Shown: in pieces, positions 22,888 through 34,139 of the stretch
Layout of the letters: the number at the start of each line of letters is the position of its first letter
How positions within the stretch are numbered: the first letter of the stretch is position 1
Assembly: GCA_022478985.1 (NCBI GenBank)
Contig: JAKSZP010000109.1
Span: 62,001-126,000, forward strand
Direction: 5' to 3'
Length of the DNA stretch: 64,000 nt
Origin: Massospora cicadina
Lineage: Eukaryota; Entomophthoromycota; Entomophthoromycetes; Entomophthorales; Entomophthoraceae
Made by a program: the position numbers and the translations under genes
The notes under the pieces: generated by a model
Databases searched by the model: none
Seen by the model: only the letters and a program-made list of their open reading frames with translations
What the model was told of the DNA's origin: nothing

Positions 22888-23760
22888 CTTCTGTAGGTTT
22901 GCTATAAAATTTTCACTTCCTCATGCTTTGGTAACAGCAACCCAGGAGCCACATGGAGTTTGAGCTGAGACTGCTGTAGGGCCCCATATAAGCCTTCTGG
23001 AATGTCCATTTCAAGCTATATCCCTAGTATGACATGATGCCCAGAAGGTATGCTTAAAGCGCTCGCAGCCCATAGCAGAATACCTTTATACTCATAGATC
23101 TGGTTAGGAAGGGCTTGGGTCCCCCACTTAATCTGCTAATATCAACCAAGAATCACCCCGTCTCTATATACTAGATTGATTTTACTGGAGCGGATTGGGT
23201 ACTTTGGGACTCCTCTGGAGGTAAAGTAAATAGGGATCTGTTGTCCTAGTATACTAATGGTTTCTTCCGCCTTATTAACCACAGCTCCAAGTTGCCGCAT
23301 GAATGTGGCTCTGATCAACATGTCAAGGTTATTTTTAGACAGAACCTATGCTGGGGTAGAAGCTCTGAATGAGCTGAACCTCAGAGCTAACACTGGAAGC
23401 TTTCTCTGACACAGTGCTCTGTGCCCCCGCGGTCCCATTCACTACTCTGTGTTTCACCTCAGGTTTCAAAAAGCTTAGCCACGAGCTTGGTGCTTATTAT
23501 ACTAACTGGAGCACCAGTATCTATAATAGCTAGGATTTTTGTGTTCTTAACAAAAATCACAGTAGGCACAATCAAAATAAGAAGAATCATTAGTGTTTGT
23601 TATCTGAACATTCAAGGGCTTCTTATTACCAAGTAAAGTGACAATATTAGCACCTAAACGAGGATACTCGTGAGAAATATTTTTTACTGGGATAGCAACA
23701 TTCACCCCCACTAGGGAGGTGACGCCTGTTAAGGGTATAACTTCACTTGTTCTATTTTAC
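22888..23760 (-). pseudogene. Ty3-B2 protease and linker region, broken
   Basis: The retroviral-type aspartic protease processes the Gag-Pol polyprotein. The minus strand at about 23500-23545 reads LAIIDTGAPVSII, with an intact D-T-G-A active-site motif. It is preceded by the ISHEYPRLGANIVTLLGN block (about 23610-23690), seen also in Ty3-B4. The linker (22900-23300) carries ISILGQQIPIYFTS-like sequence shared with Ty3-B3. The join to pol at 17550 is interrupted by LINE-B. Confidence 0.75.
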
Positions 23761-26453
23761 TCAAGGAATTGCCAGGCATACAGCTTTTGTGTATCTCTGC
23801 AGAACTCAGAATCTGAAGTGTTATGATCAATATCTTGTATTAAAGCTAAGATATCATGAGGAAGTTTTTATATTATAAGTTGTTGGGGCGGGTACCAATA
23901 TCAACGCAACGTGCCTCATGTAAATTTTCAGGGACAAATAAATTTGGATCAGCAGAGTTATAGCATCCCATCTCTACTCCACTTGAGCTTTTTCCTGATC
24001 AACTAAGACAGCTGGTACTGTATGAACATGCAGGTTGCCTGTGCATTTAGCTGCATAGTGGCCTTTTTAACTGCACGAGAAACAAGCATTCATAAGTAGC
24101 TTCCATCTATGGAAACGCCCTAAGGTTGGGTTGGAATTTAAATGAAGAATTGTAACTAGGCTGGGGGTCAAGCCAGTTATGCGTAAGGAGGGTGTAAAGG
24201 AATTGCCAAAATATATGGTGGGTGCTTATTGCCTAACGGATTATAACTGGGTCGTTGCACTCCATTTCCTAACAAGGATGCAGCAGTGATTGCGGATGCT
24301 TTCCAGTCCATGTTGGTAGCAATGAATGTGAAAGAGAGACAGCGTAAAGAGTTAACGGTTTGTAAAAGCTTTCATCTTCTTTCAGAATGTGTCATAGCGT
24401 TATACAGTCCTTGATATGGCTTAACTACCACCATCATCACCATGTCTACATCCTCGTTTATTAAGATATTGGATCCCACTAATACATGAGCTTCATTCAT
24501 GAATTTCTCTGCGAATTCCACCAATGACTCGTTCTTTTGAAACTGTATTGTCAGAAATTTGACCTTACGCTGCGCCATCTTTGCCGCGCCCCCAAACGGA
24601 TGGATCAAAATCCCCTTTACCTCTTGGTACGTTACAGCACTACTCTTAAGGTAACATGTGACCTGGTCAGCACTCTCAACATCCAGAGCGGATAACAACA
24701 ATATAGCTATCCACTGAACTGATGCTACTTCCACATCAAATTTGAAACGTTAAAATATCCGTGCATGTTCCCATCATGACTGAAAGGCGCCAATTTTATA
24801 AACCAAAAAATATCACCTAGTTCCATGCTTTGGGTTCGGGAAACAGACGGAATAGGTTCAGATTGGCTAAGTGGAACATCTTCTTAAGGACAAGAATAGG
24901 GTCACGAGGAAAGATGGAATTTTGCCATAGTGGACTGGGAAGAGTTTGATTGTGGGGAGGGACTTCTGAAACCCCGGGGGTATTTGCTAGCCAATCCATA
25001 GTAATTTTCACCAGAATTGCCGCTGACTGCACCCTTACCTTTCTTACCTGTCTGTTCAACTAAAAGTTCATCTATTACCCATTCCTCTTTGTCCAAATAG
25101 CACCAACACCGCCCATCTCTCACCCCTTGCCTAAGCTCTTCAAATTCATTCTATAATTCATGGTAAAATTCTCACTCTGTGTACAGTTTGCACTCCATTT
25201 CTTGAAGCCATAAGAGGAACTCCTCTAATGGGTCCTGCATTCTCACGTTCTGCCATCCAGTGTCGCAAAATTGTCAGTTTACCTCGTCCACTTGATTGAT
25301 TATAGTGGCTCATTCCCACACCAACTCCTCATTACACCGCCAAAGGTTATCTGTGTGCACTTGCATATTAGCGTACTTTACTGTCTCAAATAATGGAAGA
25401 GTAATGGCTCAGCCCTGAGTCACCTAACTGGAGCTCTCCAACTGATTTATCTGACATAGAAATTGGCTTTATTCTGAGGTCTCCAAGAAAGAGCTGGTCA
25501 AATGGTCATCCGTCCACTGGTTACTCCACTCAGCTCAAAGTTGAATAATTCCAATTGCCATTGTGTTGGCATGGTCATTCATATGCCACTCTAACAGGGT
25601 AACCTGGTCCCTCATCTGAGCCACTTCTGTGTTAATTACTCTCACCCATTTGGACATTTTCCACCATAAAGCGCTCAGTGTTACTACCCATCATGTGACA
25701 TCCTGTATCCATTCACCTGAAAGCCAACGCAAGTCTAACAATTCTCCTATTACTTGGGGTAACTCATTATTCAAGTGAGGGCTAGTTTGTCCAGGCGATG
25801 GTAGACGTCCATGACGTGACTGTCTGCATGCACTTATGCCCCTGGATTTCTGAAAATGAGTGGTCAGATGTTCAAGTAAGAGGCAAGTATCATTCTTTTA
25901 TGCCTGCATGAAGCGCATGACATTTCCAATATTAATGTTATGTCAGGCCAACACACATAAAGTAGTTGGCAGATCAAAGGCTGAATGTACGCAACTAGAT
26001 ATTCCTCAGCTCCATGTGAGATGAGCTGTTGAGACAACCTCATTGTGGTATTACCAAGATAAGACATACACATTATGTAATGGGATTCTTAGTCCCATTG
26101 ATTATAAAACAGACTCAGACCATGTTCTTCACATCATATTTATAGACGCGGGAACTCTGAAAAAGCCATTCCATGGTAACCTACAGTTGCTGAGGGTTTA
26201 CATTAGTGGACCTTCCCTGTTGGTCTGACTTCAATGAGGAACAAGCAGTTAACTGTAGTTCCATCCTAGTTTCCTCATCCCCTGGTTCCATCACTGTGAA
26301 TAGTAACAGTTCCATGTTAGACTTATCCATCGGTTCCCTGGAATATCAGATGTGAACTCCTATTAAATTCTGTCATAATGAGTGAGGGCTTATCATGATG
26401 CCCTAATTACTGTTGTAATATAGTTGACCAGTGGCCCCAAAAGTGAGTATTAT
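23761..26453 (-). pseudogene. Ty3-B2 Gag region, broken
   Basis: Gag forms the virus-like particle. 24372-24734 is the best-preserved capsid piece (GGAAKMAQRKVKFLTIQFQ, then NESLVEFAEKFMNEAHVLVG), matched by Ty3-B4 at 50463-50675. A CCHC knuckle lies at about 24055-24100: C-FS-C-S-stop-KG-H-YAAK-C, with the CAA codon of the sister copy changed to TAA. The segment 24817-25123 (DGRCWCYLDKEEWVIDELLVEQTGKKGKG) matches Ty3-B4 at about 49965-50050. The region 25130-26453 is the 5' part of the internal sequence, with many stops. It ends at the primer-binding region (GGGGCCACTGGTCAACT...) next to the 5' LTR. Confidence 0.7.
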
Positions 26454-26608
26454 TGTTAACTTTTGGCAGTTTTTCTTGGATCCACTATGCTGATTGCACA
26501 GGTCAATCACCACTGAGTAATGTAAAGACAATACAAAGAATGCCAATCCTTAGCAAATAATAATGGTAAATAAAATATGGAGCTATTGCCTCAACCAACT
26601 CTATCTTA

Positions 26609-27768
26609 TCTATAATAAAAAGACAAGTGTGTATTTGTGTACATGCGTGTGCATGATGCCCAGCCAAAACTACAGCATGTAGAGTCTTGAAACTTTGGAT
26701 ATAGGTGGAAGGGAGGGGGTCCATGTGCACCTCAGAGCCAGATTTTTAATTTTTATTATATAATAAAGAAATTTTTATATGTAAGATGTGAAAATTTTAA
26801 ATGTTTTTATGGAAATTAGTATATTGTTATATAGGTAAGTTTATTTTTTGGTTGATTTGATAGTTTAAATGGTATTGGTGAGTGGTTGGTGGTTTTGAGT
26901 TAATGAGCTTAACAGTTTAAATAAAGAAGTTAGTGATTAGTTGATTCAATAAATTTAATTGGCTTTTGAGATGTGGTTGGTGATTTTGGTTGATTCAGTG
27001 GACTCAATGGTTTCAGGTAAATGGTTGATATTTTAGTCAATTTGATAGGTTTATTGGTTTTGGATAAGTGGATGGTAATTTTATTTTGATGTAATAGAAT
27101 TTGTTTTCTTACTTTTATCAATAGCTATTAACCAATATAAAAAAGAATTAGGATCATTTGGTAAAATGTAAACCCACAAATGAATCTGTGTTAAACTGGG
27201 TATCAACAAGGATTAGCCTAAACTATATTACAAAGTATCATGTTTATTTATTTATATGATACATTATCATATGAGAAAATAGCCAAAAATTACTAAAATT
27301 AGCACAAGTGCTTTTAATGTTTGGGAATTATAATATGCTATTTTTATAAAATTATATATTTTTTTAAGAAAGTTATATATAAAAACTAAAATAAATAATA
27401 TATATAATAAATATACAGCAGTTTGGCTGAGCATTTTAAAATGCATTTATTTTGATAGTATTATAGGTTTTGCTAAGTGTTTGGGTGTTTTTGGCTGTTT
27501 TGTAACTTTCAACAATTGGTTTTTGATGAGTGGTGGTTCATTTTTTGGTTAATTCAATGAGTTTAACAGTTTCAGGTAAGTGATTGATGGTTGAGTTAAT
27601 TTGCAAGCGTAATTAGTTTTGGCTAAGTGGTTGGATGCTGAAATATTTGATATGTTTAATGGTTTCCAAACTTAAAGATGGCTATCTACCAATATAGAAA
27701 CTAAAATAATTTAAAATCATCTGGTAAACTATAAACACTGTAGCAAAACACGCATATCAGGATGCTAG
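26609..27768 (+). mobile_element. Non-autonomous Helitron (1160 bp)
   Basis: The insert starts TCTATAATAAAAAGACAAG and ends ...GGATGCTAG, i.e. a 5' TC and a 3' CTAG (CTRR). It lies exactly between host A (26608) and host T (27769) with no target duplication. These are the defining Helitron rules, and the empty site is preserved in the sister LTR. No Rep/helicase coding sequence is present, so it is non-autonomous. The 3' subterminal hairpin is not clear (CACGCATATCAGGATG precedes the end). The interior is AT-rich with loose repeats. Confidence 0.85.
26820..27680. repeat. Degenerate tandem-like repeats inside the Helitron
   Basis: Motifs of the form GGTTGATTTGATAGTTTAA and GATTCAGTGGACTCAATGG, then TTTCAGGTAA-TGGTTG, recur at roughly 50-65 bp spacing (26850-27070 and 27500-27670). 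Short G/T-rich strings alternate with AT-rich gaps. They create spurious minus-strand frames but no recognisable protein. Confidence 0.55.
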
Positions 27769-28100
27769 TTATATGTAATAACGCAGACTACCTCTACTAA
27801 CTTTCTCCCTTCTTCCACTTTAAATCCTCTCCTTTCATTTTCTCATTCTGACATTAATTAATCATCTCACTTTATCTTGACCCGTCAGCTTAGTAACTCT
27901 TTATTGCCAACAATTTTAGGGGGTTTCATCCCATCATCAAGGCTTTGGAAGAATTTCTTCAATTTGCCAAACTATCAATACTTCAATTAATTTGCCTCAC
28001 ATTGACAAAATCTTCCACTCAATCTTGAGGCTCACCTCAACCCATAAAATACAATATGCCAGATATATGGCTTATTGTCCAGTCATAGCAATTTCTTGAT

Positions 28101-28334
28101 TTACAAGAAAGAGCAAAATCATGAAATTGTGATAATAAGTTTTACTGGGAGGAATGATGGGTCAGCCTAGAACTTTTTAGTACTAGTGGTGCCAAACCCA
28201 AAAAGGGAGCCGCCACTCATCTATGGACAGCTAGATTGGTGCTTCAAAATTCAGCTTATTAAACTTTATTAACAAAAATTTTAAATCAAGCTGCTCTCCA
28301 TCCTCAATGGTCCAGTGCTCAATGGTTGCAGAAT
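28101..28334. other. Unassigned flank between Ty3-B2 and the SINE
   Basis: There is no gene here. The stretch near 28173-28215 (TTTTTAGTACTAGTGGTGCC, then AAACCCAAAAAGGGAGCC) resembles 44920-44965, so both may be pieces of one old repeat family. Confidence 0.35.
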
Positions 28335-28612
28335 TTTATTTGAGGTGGGCTGACTGGGGACAATACCGCACCAATTGAGGGGAAATCAAATGAATGGGAA
28401 AGGAGGATATAATCTGGAAAACCTCCATGCATGGCGTATTTTAGGCCACAAACTCCATGGACCACATTTGCTATTTGCTATCTCAGTTCAGGGCATTGGT
28501 GCGCAATGCCAACACAGTCATAGTCATCCCCTACCCAAAGTTTCTGTACCATAATTGAACTCAGGGAGGCAGTGTTAGAGGTCCCTATTCTACCACTGGG
28601 GTATCCTTCCCC
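28335..28612 (-). mobile_element. tRNA-derived SINE with LINE-type 3' tail (278 bp)
   Basis: On the minus strand the 5' head reads GGGGGAAGGATACCCCAGTG and onward. It holds an A-box-like TACCCCAGTGG (28593-28603) and a B-box-like GAGTTCAATTA (28552-28562), spaced as in a tRNA gene (RNA polymerase III internal promoter). The 3' end reads TTGTCCCCAGTCAGCCCACC then TCAAATAAA, which resembles the local LINE tails. Flanks are near-identical 15-mers: CAATGGTTGCAGAAT (28320-28334) and CATTGGTTGCAGAAT (28613-28627). Tail sharing implies mobilisation by the LINEs. Confidence 0.75.
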
Positions 28613-28627
28613 CATTGGTTGCAGAAT

Positions 28628-28833
28628 CATTTGTAAAATAAAGAAATTGATGAAAAAGGGAGCCAACGTTCTAAGTTTAAATAAATTATTTGTATAAAAC
28701 TAAATAATCTTACTATAAATGTATAATAAAGATTTTTGAAAACATTAAAATTGGTAAATTGGGAAATCAGCTGGGGTATGGGAAACTTTACTTGGAGTAA
28801 AATCTGCCATCTTTGTGAAGTAATTGAGAGATT
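28628..28833. other. Unassigned flank between SINE and LINE-C
   Basis: AT-rich sequence with no gene or repeat that I can support. Confidence 0.4.
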
Positions 28834-28849
28834 TATATGCATAAGTACC
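28834..28849. repeat. LINE-C target-site duplication, left copy
   Basis: TATATGCATAAGTACC here and TATATGCATAGGTACC at 34124-34139 (one mismatch) flank LINE-C. Confidence 0.93.
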
Positions 28850-28943
28850 AACTTTTCTTTCTCGTTGCAATCACTATTTCAACCTATTCAATTTAAGACT
28901 GAATCTAGTTTGATAATCTCACAGAGGAGATTAGTCTGCGCCC

Positions 28944-30360
28944 ATGTCAGGGAGCAGTTGGACAAGCAAGGTAAGAGGAGCAGGTGGAAGGCCCGCGGCC
29001 TCCAACGTTCAAAAACGCCCCAGAGAATATGGAAGAATTGACAAAAATTTTAAAAACCTGGCGGTTACAATTTCCCCAGAGATACTTACATGGCAAGCAC
29101 GATGCAACCAGTACATCAACATGCCACACTCCCAACCACTTTCATCGGTGGAATTTGGAGTCCACGTGTATCTGGACATCCAAAAAATGGCCTTATGGGA
29201 AAGATTTTGTGAAGATGTACACAAAATTTTCCTGACCGCAGTGTACGTTGCACCTCACTCCATGTCATGTGGTTGGCTGGACCTAGGTTTCAAGAGCAAA
29301 AAAGCAGCAGACAAGGCTGCAGCGGTGCGTGTAGTGGTTGACCTCCCCGAAGGGCAATGGGTCATCGAAACCAAATGCACCAGATGGACAAAATCAAACC
29401 AAATTTTCCTCACATTTGACTTTTTGCCTACTATGGTAAAACTTGACATTTTGGAACAACACCTGAAAGATGGTCTCGGTGTATATGGCGAAATACAATC
29501 TTTCAAAATGCAATGCTTCACGCTGATGCCACACCTGTGCACTGGCAAAGCCATCACAGTTCTGACCCCAACTGAGGAGATTGCGAAGGACCTAACCCAG
29601 ATCCCACACTCCACTTTTATTGATATTATAGGGCATACCACCCACCCATTCCAGGTGACCGTGGACAGCGCGCCCCCCATTTGCACCCACTGTGACGCAT
29701 TCAGCCATAAGGCGCATGCATGCCCCATCAAGGAGGGTGTCACATTCCAAGAGCACCCCTCGGCGGCCATGGCCAATGGAGAGGCGCACTATGAACCAAC
29801 TGCAAGCACCAAGGAGGCTTTCCCATGGGGAGCACAAGGCTGCTACCTATTGGTAAAGCCTATCTCCCCGCAAGAACGGAAGAAGGCTAAGCAGGCACAT
29901 AGGGCCGCGGCCACAGGAAACAGCCAAGGCCACCACCACTATCCCACACTTACAACGCCAGGAGGACATGGAAACCTTCGCGGCAGAAGCAACTCGGGAA
30001 TCCATCAACCAATCAGATTGAGAAAGCCCATGCCAAGTGGGCCACTCAATTGAGGATCTGATGGGAGACTCGATCTCACCCAATCGTTGCACCCAAGCTC
30101 CAGTCAAAACTGACTTGGGACCTATCCCAACTGAAAAATTGTTTTTTGACCCACTCAACGGTGCACCAAACTCATCCACACCGCAAAAAATTTGTCTGAC
30201 GTCGGGAAAACAAAAAGTGAAGGCCAAAGCCAACGCGACTCTTTCCATAAAAATCAACAAAAACTCTGATAGCGTTGCTGCTAACACCCACGCTGCTGTG
30301 AAAGCCCGTGGGGACCTAGAAGAGGCTGGTAGGCCCGGGTGCCTACCCCCTCACACCTAA
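28944..30360 (+). pseudogene. LINE-C ORF1, nearly intact with one frameshift and one stop
   Basis: Start MSGSSWTSKVRG at 28944, about 95 nt into the element. The first 325 codons are open. There are conserved blocks at residues 100-130 (MSCGWLDLGFKSKKAADKAA), 140-160 (TKCTRWTKSNQIFLTFDFLP) and 190-205 (LCTGKAITVLTP). The CCHC knuckle C-TH-C-DAFS-H-KAHA-C lies at 29682-29723. Relative to LINE-B an extra base near 29922 shifts the frame, and a TGA appears near 30020. The Lys-rich C-terminus continues in a second frame (30037-30360) to TAA at 30358-30360. The fold upstream of the knuckle is unassigned; by family role it binds RNA. Confidence 0.9.
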
Positions 30361-30366
30361 GGTGCG

Positions 30367-33300
30367 ATGGGGGAAACCTTCACTTTAGGGACGCTGAATA
30401 TTGCCAGACTCAAGGCCTCCCCATCCTGGGCAAGGAAACTGAGTTTTTACAACACAATTTACCCGTGGATATCCTGGCCATCCAGGAGTCCCACTGTCCA
30501 CAAGGTTCCAAGGAAGCTTGGAAAACAATGCTCCTTCTATCCCTATCCTTTTGGTCGAAGCACTGTGGGGTGCTAATTCAGAAATATAATTTTTTCAAAT
30601 TTGTATCCTCAGAAACATTCCTAAATGGCCGAGTGCTCATTGTCACCTTCTCGTGGGCCAACGTAGCACACGCAATCATCAACATATATGCCCTAAATGG
30701 TGCACATGAGCATCAGGAATTTTTCTCATTGGTCAGATCCTTCCGCTACCCCAGACCCTTTCGCAGTCAGAGATATGAACTGTTGGCTAACCTCACCAAC
30801 GGACCAATGGCCTCCCTCACTTCATGCCCCACAGGTTCACGTTGAACTACACGTTCTAAAGTCCACCCTTGGGTTAATGGATGTGCTGCCGTGACATGCC
30901 CCGCTACTCAAAAACATGACGCGTCCCCATGTCCACAATGGCCAATTAAGGTCCATGAACCGCATCAACCTTATTCTAACGCCAGCGAAATTCCAACCCC
31001 ACATCTCCCACTTCACAACAACAAAAATGGAATTCTCTGACCACCGAATGGTCTCGATAACATACCACCTACCTGTCACAGTTGTTAAGGCCCCACATTG
31101 GTGCAAAATTTGCCTCCCGAGCTCACATCGCCAGGATTTTCCACATGGGTGGAAGAGGCAACTTTGGCAAAAAATTTTGTTGCACCGTTTTGCGCGGACC
31201 CCATTTCCACATGGACAACTTTCAAAGAGGACACCATCCACCACTCTCGCCATCTCTCCTCCAGACACTCACGAGCCACATTGGCAGTTATCTCACATGC
31301 TCTGGCAGAATTGGCACACTTGGAGTCCAACATTCCAGCTACAGGATACAGCCATGCATGGGGCCAGAAGTGGGTGGAGGCAGCCGCCCACCTCAACGCA
31401 CTCGAAAGGCAACACAAACATTGGGTTTGTGTCCAATACAGGGCCACACGCATCACTAAAGGCGACAAGTGCACCGCATATTTCTTTAAAAAAATTTTGC
31501 ACCATGCCAGAGCATGGCCTGCACACAGGTGCAAAGATCTGATAATTCTATTGTGGATACACCAGCTGAAGTGGCAATCGAAATGAGAAAATATCACTAC
31601 AAGTTGTTTTGAGCTGAACCAATTCAGCTGGCTGAAGTAGCGGTATTTCTCAACTGAGCTCATATCTGCACCATTTTCTGATACCCGGAAATAATGAATT
31701 TAATTACTCTGAACAAATTATGGACAGCCATTCGCAGTGCGCCAAACTGAAATTGCCCAGGCCCAGATGGCATTCCATATGAATTCTACAAAAAATATTT
31801 CAAATATATATACTCCCACTTCTGCTTGCCTCACTTAACCAAAGCCTGTTAGAAACGCGCCTCCTACCAGGAGGACATGAGGCCTTTACTGTCACACTCT
31901 TCAAGAAAGGGGATAAGCTTGACTTAGCCAACTGGAACCCCATTTCTCTAACAAACACAGACACCAAAATTTTAGCAAAAATTATGGCTAACCGATTAGG
32001 GACTGTAGCATCTGCCACCATCTCCCCAGAACAATTCAGTTTCATCTCCAGAAGGTCGATTTGGGGTAACGTGCACTCTGTGGCTAATGTGTGTCAGTCC
32101 ACAGCCTCTGGGGCACTTGTATTCTTGGACCAACAAAAGTCCTATGATAGAGTAAACTGGGAATACCTAAGGGCCTGCCTCCATCAATTCCGCCTACCCC
32201 CTCGCTTCATCAACTGGGTGATGCTGCTCACGGAATCTGCAACAATGGCAGTGCGAGGCCCTGGCTTCCTAACGGAGGTAGTCCGCCCTCAAAGGGGCTT
32301 GCAACAAGGGGACCCCCTCAGCCAACTCTTATACAACTTCAGCCTTGACCCACTACTGCGAAATGTGAATGCCCAACTCACTGGGGTCCATGTGCCAGGC
32401 CAAGCCCCAGTCAAAATATTGGCGTTCGCAGATGATTGTGTGGTTGGGGTGTCTAATAATCAAGATGCACGCGCGCTTGAAGCTCTCATCCAGGTATATT
32501 CCCAGGTAAGCAACGCGGCACTGAACGCCTCCAGAACTGAAATCATCCTCCTTGGTCAGTTTCAGAACTGCTGGGCCCCAGCAATTAGTTCCCAACCCAG
32601 CCCATCTGCTCGCCCACGTCCACGCCTTACTAACTCAACACACACCGCTCCACTGGTGCTCCCCTTCATGCCACGCCCTACCATAGGACCGGTGCGCCAT
32701 CTGGGCGTGTGCATGGAGGCAGGCGGATACGCGTTAGCAGTAATGGAGTGCCGTATTCTGGACAACGTGACAAAGCAAATCGCCTCTCTCAGAGCCCACC
32801 CTACTTCCCTTACTGGCAGGGTTGTTTTAGCCAACTCTATGCTCCTATCCAAAGTCTGGTTTGGAGCCCACGCCATCCCCTTCTCCCCAAGCTTCTTCAA
32901 ATCCTTGTATGCCTTGCTGCAAGGATGGCTTTGGTCAGGCCGCCCTCCACCAGTGCGGCTAGAGGTCATGTTTGGCCCTCATCATCATGGTGGCATGGGC
33001 CTGCTTGACTTCAAAGCCCATGCTGCCAAGATCCTGGGCACCTGGATCGCGGCCATCACCGCTCCCACACTCCCATCCCAACACTGGTCCCGCGCAGCCC
33101 GCTCCAACTTCTCCCGAGCCTTGGGCCTCAACAATCCATCAAACCCCCACTCCCTGATAAAATACCTCGCATCACACACATCGGCCACAGGTCCTCATGG
33201 GACAAAACCCACTACAAACGAATCCTACTCTCCATGCGGAGTGCAGAGTGGAGAATTCGTATTAGCGGACATACAACCCAAAGAGGCTGCCCCTCTCCTC

Positions 33301-33992
33301 AGTTCACACAAGAGGTACAGGGGCTACCCATCCATGATGGCGTGATCCCCATTCGGCCCCATGTCCTATCCAGCGTGGACTACCTGGACATGATTGACAT
33401 CCCTTATTCCATTGAGACCCAAAAAACAATGTGGAAATATGTACATCACCCTCTGTTGCAGCCTCAAGTCCGCTCCCATGTGTGGCGCTGCCTGAGGTGG
33501 GTGTATCATACAGCTGAGCTCTCTAACGCTTTACACTCATCCTGTGTCGTGTGCGGCCAGTATGGAACGCTGTTCCACCGCCTGGAGAAGTACACCACTT
33601 TAAAAATGATATGGCGCGAAGTTCAACGTCTGCTGGGCCAGGATCAAACGCATCCCTTCAGTTTGTCAAGAGATATGTTTGCTCTATCAATGGCCTCCTC
33701 CCTTCCACCCTCCCTCCATGCTCTGGTGGTTGCAATCACCATGTGGACCATCCACACGATTGTCTTAGATGCCATCGCAGGCTCCACTCCCACCCTCCCA
33801 GAAACTGTCCACAGATTCCAGTCTCATTTAGTGGACCACTTTCAAGTGTGGATGTTTGGATACCTCCCACCGTGTCGCTGACAGCTGGTCTCCTCCTGGT
33901 TCCCAGTTTGGTTCACCAAATCAGACCCCTTCCTCCACACGTGCTCAATAATGGCTACGGCCCCTTCACACGTTCCCTCCCCCTCCTCATAA
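30367..33992 (+). pseudogene. LINE-C ORF2: APE endonuclease, reverse transcriptase, C-terminal Cys/His motif; broken
   Basis: ATG 30367 (MGETFTLGTLNIARLKASPS) lies 6 nt after the ORF1 stop. EN motifs: DILAIQESHCPQGS (catalytic Glu), IINIYALNGAHE, RDMNCWL (GDFN-like), INLILTPAKFQP and FSDHRMVSI (SDH). These fall in at least two frames. The RT open frame is 31984-33345 with VFLDQQKSYDRVNWEYL, GLQQGDPLSQLLYNF and the catalytic FADD (32425-32436). The C-terminal motif near 33542-33590 reads C-VV-C-GQYGTLF-H-RLEK-Y, where the last ligand Cys is Tyr; LINE-E keeps Cys. The region SLTNTDTKIL-KIMANRL is L1-like. Frameshifts near 30440 and 33230 make it inactive. Confidence 0.92.
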
Positions 33993-34139
33993 GTGGCGTT
34001 CCCGCTGGCAACAAGAAATAGCATCGCTTCTCTGGGGTGCCTCCCCCAGTACTAAGCTTATCTGTCCTGAGTCATATTCGGAAGTGTCCATCCCATGGTC
34101 AGCCTTCCCCGCAATGAATTTAGTATATGCATAGGTACC

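Larger units (their letters stand above)
14301..28100 (-). mobile_element. Ty3-B2: nearly complete Ty3/Gypsy element split by LINE-B and a Helitron
   Basis: The 3' LTR is 14301-14786. Internal sequence is 14787-17567 and 22888-26453, and the 5' LTR is 26454-28100 including a 1160-bp Helitron. Without inserts the LTRs are 486 and about 487 bp and the element about 7.3 kb. Minus-strand order is Gag, PR, RT, RNase H, integrase. No clear 5-bp TSD was found (GGTAC at 14296-14300; the right end is eroded near 28100). Confidence 0.85.
26454..28100 (-). repeat. 5' LTR of Ty3-B2, interrupted by a Helitron
   Basis: The two LTR parts are 26454-26608 and 27769-28100 (about 487 bp together) and align with the 3' LTR 14301-14786. 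The join point matches: ...CTTA|TTATATG...GCAGACTA here against ...TTTA|TTATATA...GCAGACTA in the sister LTR. Confidence 0.9.
28850..34123 (+). mobile_element. LINE-C: full-length L1-like non-LTR retrotransposon (5274 bp), best preserved
   Basis: It starts AACTTTTCTTTCTCGTTGC immediately after the left TSD and ends CAGCCTTCCCCGCAATGAAT TTAG immediately before the right TSD, so it is full length. ORF1 (28944-30360) and ORF2 (30367-33992) are in tandem. It has no poly(A) tail. It is close to LINE-B and LINE-E and more distant from LINE-D. Confidence 0.96.

Noticed and set aside
26930..27121. Minus-strand frame (Lys/Pro/Thr-rich) inside the Helitron
   Set aside because: Arises from the repetitive AT-rich interior; no similarity to Rep, helicase or RPA.
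14285..28110. 5-bp TSD for Ty3-B2 (GGTAC)
   Set aside because: The right end of the 5' LTR is eroded (TTGATTTAC) and only TAC could match, so no TSD can be claimed.
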